Positions 16,495 through 23,919 of a stretch of 64,000 nt of DNA are shown piece after piece. Location: the NCBI RefSeq assembly GCF_000250655.1, contig NC_016935.1, forward strand, positions 4,978,001-5,042,000. The letters run 5' to 3'. The position numbers and the translations under genes are program-made. The DNA comes from Paenibacillus mucilaginosus 3016. Lineage in GTDB: Bacteria; Bacillota; Bacilli; Paenibacillales; NBRC-103111. Position 1 is the first letter of the stretch; the number at the start of each line of letters is the position of its first letter. Under the pieces are notes generated by a model, which worked only from the letters and a program-made list of their open reading frames with translations, was not told the DNA's origin and did not search any database.

Positions 16495-18018
16495 TTACGT
16501 CTTCGGTTGCGGTTTCGGTTGCGGTTTTGGTTTCCTCAGATGCATCTGACGCGGTGAGCGCAGCAGCGACTGGAGCGGCGCCCGGATCAGGAAATCCTTC
16601 AGCTGCACCGGCTTGAATGGCGCCAGCGGAGCCAGATAGGGCTGGCCGAGCGGCCGCATGTTCGACAGATGCAGCCAAAGCAGCAGCAGCGCGATCATCA
16701 GGCCGAACCCGCCGAGCAGCGCTGCGAAGAGCATCATCGGAAACCGGAGGATCCGCAGGGCAACGGCAAGATTGAACTGGGGCATCGCGAAGGACGCAAT
16801 CCCCGTCAGGGCCACGATGATCACCAGAATAGGCGAAGCGATGCCGGCGTTGATGGACGCTTCCCCGATGACGAGTGCTCCGACGATACTCACGGCCGAG
16901 CCTACCGGCCGGGGGAGGCGCACCCCCGCCTCCCGGAGCAGCTCGAAGAACAGCTCCATGATCAAGGCTTCGATAATCGCCGGAAAAGGAATGCCTTCCC
17001 GGGAATTCAGCACAGCCAGCAGGAGCACGGTAGGGATCAGCTCCGTATGGAAGGTGCTGAGGGCGATATAGATACTGGGGAGCATCAGGGCAATGAAAAA
17101 GGCTACCAGGCGCATCAACCGGATCAGACTGGCGATCAAGGTACGCTGGTAATAGTCCTCGCTGGACTGCATGAGCTCGGGGAAGGTGGCCGGACAGATC
17201 AGAATGGAGCCTGTCCCGTTCACCATGACAATGATCTTCCCGTTAAGCAGCTCGGCGACAGCCACATCCGGCCGTTCCGTATAACGAACCTGAGGGAACG
17301 GATTGTAGGGTGAATCCTCAATCAGCTCTTCGATGTACGAGGTTTCCAGAATCTCGCCGCAGGTCAGACGGTGAATACGTTTCTTGAATTCGGCGAGCAC
17401 CTCGGGATCGACCGTTCCTTCGAGATACCCGTAAGCGATCTCCGTCTTCGTTTCGCTCTCCACAGAGAACTTTTCCATTTTAAATCGGGGCGATTTCAAC
17501 CGTATGCGGAGCATCCCGATATTTTTATTCAATTCCTCAATCGTGCTTTCCTTCGGCCCTTGAACGACCGGTTCGGTGGTCGGCTCCGTGACTTGTCTTT
17601 TCTCCAGACCCAGGGCCTTGTAGCTCAGCGCCTTGTTCCACAGATCGAAGAATAGAACGATATACCCGTCGTTCACATCGCTTACGGCCTGCTCGAAGCT
17701 GTCCAGTACAACCGCCGTGTGGGTGGACGCCCCGCCCTGCTCGAAGAAACGGAACAGCTCCTCGGGCCGGACGGAGGTCCCCTGCCCGACCTGCGTAGTC
17801 ATGAGATCCTGCAGGGTCTCCTTCAAGTAGTTGTATTCTTTGCGTTGGACGAGCGAGTTATAGTAGACCGAGAAAGCGGAATAGCCGAGGCCCGGGCCGT
17901 AATGCATATAAACGATGGAAAGGTCGCTGCAGTTCGCAAACGTGGTTTCGATCCGCTTCAGGTTGCTCCCCAGTACGGTGGATATGGCTTCGCAGCCGCT
18001 GTCTGCTCCCTTGTTCAT
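16495..18018 (-). CDS. gerAA: Spore germination receptor subunit, GerA family
   Basis: A 507-residue protein with a long hydrophilic N-terminal domain (residues 1 to about 290) and four to five membrane segments after it, the GerAA/GerKA architecture. The motif EDYYQRTLIASLIRLMR leads into the first helix and GIPFPAIIEALIMELFFELLREAGVRLP is highly conserved in the family. The C-terminus is a basic tail of repeated Lys-Pro-Gln-Pro, which is not usual. I take the ATG at 18018, nine bases after GAGGGG; an ATG at 18027 directly abuts that site. It heads the operon between two LysM-GMC genes. Confidence 0.9.
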   Translation of the reverse strand: MNKGADSGCEAISTVLGSNLKRIETTFANCSDLSIVYMHYGPGLGYSAFSVYYNSLVQRKEYNYLKETLQDLMTTQVGQGTSVRPEELFRFFEQGGASTHTAVVLDSFEQAVSDVNDGYIVLFFDLWNKALSYKALGLEKRQVTEPTTEPVVQGPKESTIEELNKNIGMLRIRLKSPRFKMEKFSVESETKTEIAYGYLEGTVDPEVLAEFKKRIHRLTCGEILETSYIEELIEDSPYNPFPQVRYTERPDVAVAELLNGKIIVMVNGTGSILICPATFPELMQSSEDYYQRTLIASLIRLMRLVAFFIALMLPSIYIALSTFHTELIPTVLLLAVLNSREGIPFPAIIEALIMELFFELLREAGVRLPRPVGSAVSIVGALVIGEASINAGIASPILVIIVALTGIASFAMPQFNLAVALRILRFPMMLFAALLGGFGLMIALLLLWLHLSNMRPLGQPYLAPLAPFKPVQLKDFLIRAPLQSLLRSPRQMHLRKPKPQPKPQPKT

Positions 18019-18054
18019 CCGTTTCATCCCCTCAAGATCAGGTTGACCACAGGT

Positions 18055-18089
18055 GTGCCGTCCCGGCGGGATGGATGACGGGACGGCAC
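18055..18089. terminator. Stem-loop between the second LysM-GMC gene and the ger operon
   Basis: GTGCCGTCCC (18055-18064) pairs exactly with GGGACGGCAC (18080-18089). No T run follows on the minus strand, so read-through from the GMC gene into the ger operon remains possible. Confidence 0.45.
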
Positions 18090-18171
18090 CGTAAGATCAC
18101 GTGCGGCGGTCATGGATTGATGTGCATTAGAATTGGCTTATACCCCATAAGATGCCAAAAGCGTGCCCTGT

Positions 18172-19917
18172 TTATTCAGGAGTCCGGTTTCGGACAACGG
18201 CTCCGGTTCCCTGCTGCCGCGCGATGTGATCCGCCGTGCGGATCGCCTGGGCGATGGTTGCCAGCGTGTTGTTCTCGGCGCCGATCGACGGCAGCACGCT
18301 GTTATCCGCGGCATAAAGTCCGGCTACGCCGTGAATGTTGCCGTAAGGACCGGCAGCGGAGGTGCGGGGATCGTCCCCGATCCGGCAGGTGCCCGAGTCG
18401 TGATGCAGGTCGCCGAAGGGGGTGAGACAGATCGGCGGGCGGCCGTCCCGGGAAGCGAGCCGGATGCCGGCATCGGCAGCGATGCGTTTGATTCCTTCGG
18501 TCATCCGGTGAACAACGGACCAGTCTTTGTCACTGAACGAGAAGTGAACCTTGATCTCCGGCACCCCATACTCGTCTTTCTTGTAAGGATCCAGGGTGAT
18601 CCCGTTCTCGTACCGGGGCTCAATCTTCCCGTATCCATAGAAATTGACGGCCGTTTCGGTCTGCACCGGCCTCTCGAAGGCAACGGGATACCAGTAGAAC
18701 GCTTCCGGCCCGGTTAACAGTACAGAATAAGGGTTCTCCCGGGACTGCGGAATCATGATGTTCAAGGGTCCCCAGGGGATGGGGAAGTCCAGCGTGCTGA
18801 TGGTTCCCGTCGCTTGAACGAACGAATGCGTGGTCAAGTAATGTCCGAGGGCCCTGTTCTGAATGCCGGAGTACAGCAGCAGCCGCGGCGTCTCGAACGT
18901 ACTGGCACAGACGACGACGGTCTTCGCTTTCAAGGTATATTCCGTCTTATCCGGTGCGGCTGCCTTCACGCCGGTCACGCGTCCGCCGGCGTGAAGAATC
19001 TGGAGCGCACGCGCATTCACGGCAAGATCATAGGGCCTCTGATTGAGCGCCCGGGCCAGCAGGGAGATCGAGCTCGTGAACATGTCGGTATGCAGCTCCC
19101 CATACACCTGAGGAACGATGTCGGCGGCAACCGGCAGCGGTGAAGCCTTGGAGTAGCCGCGCATCCACAGCCGCTGCAGCAGGATCTCCGTGAACGACGC
19201 CCCCTCCGCGAAGGATTCGGTAACGTTCATTACTTGCTCGGCAATCCCGTAATAGCTTTCCATTTCCTCCACCGGCACGGGCCACTGCGCCAAATCCCAA
19301 GACGGCATCCGCGGGGCGAAGGCATACCAGAATAACGTCCGGCCGCCGAGGGCGAACAGCTGCCGGGCTCCCCTGAACGAAGGCTCGCTGCCTGGCAGCG
19401 GCTGGGATAAGCCGTTGAAGTAAGCCGTAAGGCGGTCTTGATTCATCGTGGACAAATTGCGTGCGTGGGTCGGAATCACGGAATCCCCCCGCTCGATAAT
19501 CCCGATCCGTTTGCGCTGCGTCTTCCACTGCTCGCACAGCCTCCACAGGACGGAACCGCCGCCGGCGCCGGTTCCGATGATCAGCACGTCATACTCCTCC
19601 TGCGCCATCTCCTCCAGCGTCTTGAGCGGAATCCAATGGTCCAGGACGGCCGGGGGCTGCACCTGACAAACCGGCAGTCTCCCTGGGCTTTTGAGGCGCT
19701 CATCCGCCCCGCTTTCCGCTTCCGTCCCAATCCCTGTCCCAGACGGCAGATAGACGGTGCTCCCGGCCAGCTCCTCGTCGTAATGACCGATGTGGGGATT
19801 GAGTGCCGCCGCCTCCTCAACGCTCACGCCGTTCAACCGGGCAATCGTCCTCAGCGTCTCCTGCTTGCCTGCTACCCAGATTCTCAGGTATACCCCTCCT
19901 TTGCTCCTTTGCTCCAC
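18172..19917 (-). CDS. GMC oxidoreductase with N-terminal LysM-like segment (paralogue 2)
   Basis: A 571-581-residue flavoprotein, paralogue of 12152-13804. The LysM-like part (ETLRTIARLNGVSVEEAAAL, NPHI, TVYLPS) precedes the FAD motif DVLIIGTGAGGGSVLWRL near residue 108. The catalytic region reads HHDSGTCRIG and NNTLATIAQAIRTADHI. A GTG at 19917 gives the longest frame, but the strong ribosome site AGGAGG (19900-19895) lies seven bases before a CTG at 19887, and CTG-Arg aligns with the N-terminus of paralogue 1, so a CTG start is likely. It points into the ger operon on the same strand. Substrate unknown. Confidence 0.8.
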   Translation of the reverse strand: MEQRSKGGVYLRIWVAGKQETLRTIARLNGVSVEEAAALNPHIGHYDEELAGSTVYLPSGTGIGTEAESGADERLKSPGRLPVCQVQPPAVLDHWIPLKTLEEMAQEEYDVLIIGTGAGGGSVLWRLCEQWKTQRKRIGIIERGDSVIPTHARNLSTMNQDRLTAYFNGLSQPLPGSEPSFRGARQLFALGGRTLFWYAFAPRMPSWDLAQWPVPVEEMESYYGIAEQVMNVTESFAEGASFTEILLQRLWMRGYSKASPLPVAADIVPQVYGELHTDMFTSSISLLARALNQRPYDLAVNARALQILHAGGRVTGVKAAAPDKTEYTLKAKTVVVCASTFETPRLLLYSGIQNRALGHYLTTHSFVQATGTISTLDFPIPWGPLNIMIPQSRENPYSVLLTGPEAFYWYPVAFERPVQTETAVNFYGYGKIEPRYENGITLDPYKKDEYGVPEIKVHFSFSDKDWSVVHRMTEGIKRIAADAGIRLASRDGRPPICLTPFGDLHHDSGTCRIGDDPRTSAAGPYGNIHGVAGLYAADNSVLPSIGAENNTLATIAQAIRTADHIARQQGTGAVVRNRTPE

Positions 19918-19961
19918 TCATCCGGCAATAGGCGCTCCTGCCCCGCCTTCTCTTCTCTCTT

Positions 19962-19990
19962 ATCCTATAAAGAAGGCGGCGGGATATGAC
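19962..19990 (-). promoter_or_regulatory. Possible sigma-E-like promoter of the second LysM-GMC gene
   Basis: On the minus strand GTCATAT (19990-19984), 14 bases, then TATAGGAT (19969-19962). The -35 part matches the sigma-E consensus well, the -10 only partly. Confidence 0.3.
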
Positions 19991-20029
19991 AGGTGTTCGG
20001 TAACGGATCCGAAAACCCCGGACACGACA

Positions 20030-20062
20030 AAGAAGACTCCAAGTCAACACGGGAGTCTTCTT
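20030..20062. terminator. Terminator after the GNAT gene
   Basis: AAGAAGACTCC (20030-20040) pairs with GGAGTCTTCTT (20052-20062) across an 11-base loop. It lies downstream of the leftward GNAT gene. Confidence 0.7.
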
Positions 20063-20108
20063 CACTTGAATCTTACTTTTCGCCCTGGGAACATGCCGTC
20101 TTTTGGTT

Positions 20109-20585
20109 TCACCACTTCCGGCTCATGATCCACTGCTCTCCGTTCGGTCCCATTCTTCTCCTGCCGGTATCGGCAAAGCAGGCGTTCCAATACAGCTGCC
20201 GGGCGGGTCTGTTCTTGTGATTCACGGCCAGGACCACTTCATTGCAGTTCGGAAAGTGCGTCCGGATCCAGCCCGGCAGCGCCAGCATCCCCAGCTTCGC
20301 ATATCCCTTCCCCTGCTGTCTGCGGTCAATTGACAGAGCGGCCAGCAGCATCGCCCGGGGATTCGCAGAATACTCATGCACCCGTTCCGACGAGTGCAGA
20401 ACAAAAAATCCTACAGGCGTTCCCTCACTAAGAATGACGATGGGGTGCTGATCAGCGGCCTGGGACAAAGCGTCTTTGGGTAGTGCCGTGAACTGCAGCT
20501 GTTCGGCCGGAAGCTCGAAAGCGTCCAGCGCTTCGGCATAGCGGGGCGTCCAATGCGTAAGTTCGATCTTCGCGGAGGCGGTCAT
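20109..20585 (-). CDS. GNAT-family N-acetyltransferase
   Basis: A 158-residue single-domain acetyltransferase. LSIDRRQQGKGYAKLGM near residue 85 contains the acetyl-CoA pyrophosphate motif (QGKGYA), and EVVLAVNHKNRPARQLYWNACF near residue 115 is the usual beta5-alpha4 region. The Met at 20585 is used since an upstream frame to 20684 would overlap the Crp-like gene. Acceptor unknown. Confidence 0.8.
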   Translation of the reverse strand: MTASAKIELTHWTPRYAEALDAFELPAEQLQFTALPKDALSQAADQHPIVILSEGTPVGFFVLHSSERVHEYSANPRAMLLAALSIDRRQQGKGYAKLGMLALPGWIRTHFPNCNEVVLAVNHKNRPARQLYWNACFADTGRRRMGPNGEQWIMSRKW

Positions 20586-20659
20586 AGGAGAGCATCCATC
20601 CTTTTTTGGTTCTATCGTATCACAAGAACGTACATTCGTCTCTCCTTCGTCCCGCTCGC

Positions 20660-21367
20660 TCAACCCGGCAGCAGCACGCCGCATTCTCCCTCCATTGCCC
20701 TTCTTGCACGCCCCGGGTGGACATGCAGGGGACCGCGTGTCCCGTCACGATAAAGGATGCCGTCCGCCGTCAGCCTGCCCAGCGCAGCGGTGACCGTCTC
20801 CCGCGTGCTGCCGGTCATGCTGGCGAGCTCCTGGTGGGTCAAGTCCACCTGCAGCCGCACCCAATCGGGCTCCCCCCGCAGGGCGGCGGGCGTCCCGAAC
20901 TTGCCGGCCAGCTTCGCGAGCAGATAGAGCAGCCGCTTCCTTACGCTGCCGTAGGCCAGCCGGCTGAGCAGCTCCTCCGCCTCGCGCAGCCGGTCCGTCA
21001 CGATCCCTATGAAGCGGATCGCAAGCTGCGGCCGTGCCTCGAGAATCTCCTGCAGAGCCTCCCGGCTGATAACGCAGATCACGCTCTCCTCCAGGGTCAC
21101 CGCGAACAGCCCGCCCGGGCCGCTGCCGAACAGGCTTCCCTCTCCGAACAGGTGCCCGGTGCCGAGCACATCGACGGTGACCTCCCGGCCCTCTTCGTCT
21201 ATCCGGTACAGCCGGACCGCCCCGGCCTTGATGAAGTAGACGGATGGGGAGGCCTTGTGCGGGGCCGTTACCACCGTCCCCTTCGGCTGTACCGCAGCCG
21301 GGGTGAGGCCTGCGATCCCGCCCAGCTCGTCCTGCTCCAGCCCATCGAACAAGGCGATTCGGGACAA
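20660..21367 (-). CDS. Crp/Fnr-family transcriptional regulator
   Basis: About 235 residues: a cyclic-nucleotide-binding-type beta-barrel (to about residue 120, GHLFGEGSLFG is the hairpin motif) and a winged helix DLTHQELASMTGSTRETVTAALGRL near residue 175. There is no N-terminal cysteine cluster, so it is not an FNR oxygen sensor. The TTG at 21367 is the first common start, but the strong site AAGGAGG lies 19 bases upstream, so translation may begin earlier at a rare codon (the frame reads on as FNHIKYLSRI). It is divergent from the DoxX-like gene, with a TGTAA-N6-TTACA site between them that it probably binds. Confidence 0.85.
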   Translation of the reverse strand: MSRIALFDGLEQDELGGIAGLTPAAVQPKGTVVTAPHKASPSVYFIKAGAVRLYRIDEEGREVTVDVLGTGHLFGEGSLFGSGPGGLFAVTLEESVICVISREALQEILEARPQLAIRFIGIVTDRLREAEELLSRLAYGSVRKRLLYLLAKLAGKFGTPAALRGEPDWVRLQVDLTHQELASMTGSTRETVTAALGRLTADGILYRDGTRGPLHVHPGRARRAMEGECGVLLPG

Positions 21368-21412
21368 ATATTTGATGTGATTGAAGACGGCCCCCTCCTT
21401 GCTTTCGTTCTC

Positions 21413-21430
21413 ATGTAAGCTGGCTTACAT
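21413..21430. promoter_or_regulatory. Crp/Fnr-type operator
   Basis: ATGTAAGC (21413-21420) and GCTTACAT (21423-21430) are perfect inverted arms around TG, which gives the classical TGTAA-N6-TTACA layout. A -10 box TACAAT at 21451-21456 puts the transcription start near 21463 and the operator centre at -41.5, the position of class II Crp/Fnr activation of the DoxX-like gene. Confidence 0.7.
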
Positions 21431-21508
21431 ACGCTCCGCCGCCGGTATTCTACAATGGACTGCAGACGAAGCTGTGTCGGCTTCCATTACAGCAAAGGAG
21501 TGTATAAA

Positions 21509-21862
21509 ATGAATTTGTTCTCGACCACCGCGGTCCTGCTGCTGGCCGCCATGTTTACGTTCTCCGCCGCCGCCAAGTTCCTGCGCACGGCATCCATGAC
21601 GAGGCATTGGCAAGAGTACCGCTATCCCATGCCGCTCATGCAGGGGATAGCGGTACTGGAGGCCGCCGTTGTGGTCTCCATGATCGCTTCGCTGTGGCTG
21701 CCGTGGATCCGGCTCCTCGGTGCCGGCCTGTGCGCTGTGCTCATGCTTGGGGCTGTTCACGCCCACCTCATCCGAGCTCGCCACAAGCCCTTCATGGCTT
21801 CGAACGCGCTGCTGATGCTCGGCCTGGCGTTATATCTGCTGTGGACTACGGCCGCCGCTTGA
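21509..21862 (+). CDS. DoxX-like membrane protein
   Basis: A 117-residue protein with four hydrophobic helices, of the DoxX/DoxX-like family. The N-terminus NLFSTTAVLLLAAMFTFSAAAKFL and a charged TRHWQEYRYP before helix two are typical. The start at 21509 follows AAAGGAG with eight bases spacing. Family members sit in redox or respiratory membranes, but no reaction is established. Its promoter has a class II Crp/Fnr site, so it is probably activated by the divergent regulator. Confidence 0.75.
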   Translation: MNLFSTTAVLLLAAMFTFSAAAKFLRTASMTRHWQEYRYPMPLMQGIAVLEAAVVVSMIASLWLPWIRLLGAGLCAVLMLGAVHAHLIRARHKPFMASNALLMLGLALYLLWTTAAA

Positions 21863-21888
21863 CAAGCTGATGCTGAGCCTCGCCGATG

Positions 21889-22344
21889 CTATGCTCGCAG
21901 CTTATACAGCGTAACCTCGTCTTCCTTGAACACTTCCTCTATGATTCCGTACACGACCTGCCAATCGGCTCCGCCCCGGTCGGAGCCGATCCGGTAGGGG
22001 AGCGCCGCGGACAAGCCGTTCGAGCGGGCAAACTCCCGCAGCTCCATCAGCGCCTGCTTCAGTTTGTCTTCCTGCGTGTACCTGCCGCCGGCTCCAAAGC
22101 CATCCTGCCCGAAGAGATTCGCGATGTATTTGCCTCCCTTGCTCCGAACGATCTGGCACTGCCCGAGCAGCGTCCCGCTCCTCTCGCCGGCGCACTTGGA
22201 TTGATACGCAGTGTAGGCCTCCGGAAAGCGGGCGCGGATTCCTTTGGCCACGCCGGAACCCATCACCCCTCGGCAGTTGACCTGATGCCCCAGGATGTCT
22301 TCGCTGGCTAGAAGGAGATCCCCCTCGATGATTTTGACTGCCAT
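21889..22344 (-). CDS. Macro-domain protein (ADP-ribose binding/hydrolysing)
   Basis: A 151-residue stand-alone macro domain. The ligand loop HQVNCRGVMGSGVAKGIRARFPEAY (residues 19-43) is complete, and the second loop is LPYRIGSDRGGADWQVV near residue 115. Such proteins bind ADP-ribose or remove it from nucleic acid or protein. The loop sequence is closest in style to the TARG1/Poa1-like group. No toxin partner (DarT-like) is seen next to it. GGGGAAGATGGGGT precedes the ATG. Confidence 0.85.
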   Translation of the reverse strand: MAVKIIEGDLLLASEDILGHQVNCRGVMGSGVAKGIRARFPEAYTAYQSKCAGERSGTLLGQCQIVRSKGGKYIANLFGQDGFGAGGRYTQEDKLKQALMELREFARSNGLSAALPYRIGSDRGGADWQVVYGIIEEVFKEDEVTLYKLRA

Positions 22345-22511
22345 ACCCCATCTTCCCCATTCTTATTCGCTTTCCTGCTTCTTTTTTTCACAAAGATCTA
22401 CTTATTGTAGCACTCTAGAGAACGAAAAGGCTACTTTCGCCCCTTGGATGGGTCTGGGAAATCAGGTAACCTTTTGGTGGCTGGTATAAAAGCTTAAGGA
22501 GGTTGCCTGTA

Positions 22512-23807
22512 TTGCACCGGTTCCGCCCCATGCTAGTGATCACCCTGCTGTTCGCCGCCCTCTTCGGCCTGTTCAACCCCTCTGTCTCCGCAGAAGCTCC
22601 GAAGCCCCTTAAAGTATTCGTGGATACGAACCAGATCCCTTTCGAAGTAGACCCGCTGATCATTAACGGCACCACCCTGGTCCAGTTCCGGCCGCTCTTC
22701 CAGGCCATGGGGATGGAAGTGAAGTGGGAGGAAGCCAGCCGCACCGTAACCGGTACGAAGGCGGATCTCATGATTTCGCTGCGTATTGAAGATCCGCAGG
22801 CGGTCGTGAACGGCCGGCAGGTTCCGCTCAGTGAACCTGCGCGGATCGTGAACGGCAGCACCATGGTCCCGCTGCGGTTCATTGGCGAAGCTACAGGCGC
22901 CCTGGTGAACTGGGATGCGGTGAACGGCGAAATCACCCTGATCACCCCCGCCCTTCTGCAGAGCCTGGGTATGAGCAGGGAGGAAATGCAAAAGAAGATC
23001 GACGAGTATGCGGCCAAGCAGGGACATCCGCCTTCCGCATCTTCAGGTGACGGAACCGTACCGGCTCCCCCGGCGGCGGAGCCGAAGCCCGAAGCGCCTG
23101 CCGCACCCGCCGCTCCCGCGGCACCGCAGACCCCGCCTCCCGGCCCCTCCAAGCCGGTGGATCTTGCCGCCCTGCAGGGGATGTACTACGGCTTTCGTGA
23201 TGATTTTGGCGGCTACGAATGCGGCGGCGCCTGCTGGGACATCTACACCTTCCTGCCTGACCAACGCGTCCTGGTAGGCGTTCCTCCCCAGGGCGGTCCG
23301 GAGACGATCGACTGCACCCGGGATGGCTGCACCACGTATACGATCGCAGACGGCAAGCTCACTCTCGCCACCGGTGACAGTTATGAGATCGGTGTAACGA
23401 GTGACGGGTACTTGGAGATCCAGGATGTGGCCCTGTTACCCGTCGCTGCTGTGGCGGATGGACTGAAGCTCGAGGGAACTTATAAACATATCGGATACCA
23501 AGGCCTTGTCGGCATCCACGCTTTCTCCTCGTCCTGGACGGAATATCTGACGTTCAAGTCCGACGGCACGTTCGAGAGCACCGATCTCTCGCTGTCCTCC
23601 CTTGACGTTCATGTGAGCACCACCAATGCGGCCGGCTCGAAAAGTGACACAGGCACTTATCAGATCAGCGGGAACACGCTTATTCTCACGTATCAGGATG
23701 GAAGCGTGCTGCGCCGGCTCTTCTTCGATCACGATTTCGACGACAACCAGTCGCTGAAGGATATCCAGATCGGCAGCCGGAGATTCTACATCCCAGACGA
23801 GCAGTAA
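22512..23807 (+). CDS. Secreted copper-amine-oxidase N-terminal-domain protein
   Basis: A 431-residue exported protein. After a signal peptide ending at SVSAEA, residues 35-150 form a copper amine oxidase N-terminal-like domain (FVDTNQIPFEVDPLIINGTTLVQFRPLFQAMG and GSTMVPLRFIGEATGALVNWD), which in Paenibacillus is a common cell-wall module and not an enzyme. A Pro/Ala linker (about 175-215) leads to a C-terminal domain with four cysteines (YECGGACWD, DCTRDGC) that I do not recognise. I choose TTG 22512, nine bases after AAGGAGG, as start. Confidence 0.75.
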   Translation: MHRFRPMLVITLLFAALFGLFNPSVSAEAPKPLKVFVDTNQIPFEVDPLIINGTTLVQFRPLFQAMGMEVKWEEASRTVTGTKADLMISLRIEDPQAVVNGRQVPLSEPARIVNGSTMVPLRFIGEATGALVNWDAVNGEITLITPALLQSLGMSREEMQKKIDEYAAKQGHPPSASSGDGTVPAPPAAEPKPEAPAAPAAPAAPQTPPPGPSKPVDLAALQGMYYGFRDDFGGYECGGACWDIYTFLPDQRVLVGVPPQGGPETIDCTRDGCTTYTIADGKLTLATGDSYEIGVTSDGYLEIQDVALLPVAAVADGLKLEGTYKHIGYQGLVGIHAFSSSWTEYLTFKSDGTFESTDLSLSSLDVHVSTTNAAGSKSDTGTYQISGNTLILTYQDGSVLRRLFFDHDFDDNQSLKDIQIGSRRFYIPDEQ

Positions 23808-23826
23808 CCGCACGGATGCAGGCAGA

Positions 23827-23870
23827 CCCCAAACGTCTTTTCGGAGTTCTCCGTAAATACGTTTGGGGTT
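23827..23870 (+). terminator. Terminator after the copper-amine-oxidase-N gene
   Basis: CCCCAAACGT (23827-23836) pairs with ACGTTTGGGG (23859-23868), with an inner CGGAGTTCTCCG hairpin. Confidence 0.75.
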
Positions 23871-23919
23871 ATTCCGCGTAGTCCCCGACCGATCCTTTTG
23901 CGGCGCGGTCCCCCAGCGG

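Noticed and set aside
21889-22344. Macro-domain protein as DarG antitoxin of a DarTG pair
   Set aside because: No DarT-like gene beside it and no DarG C-terminal domain.
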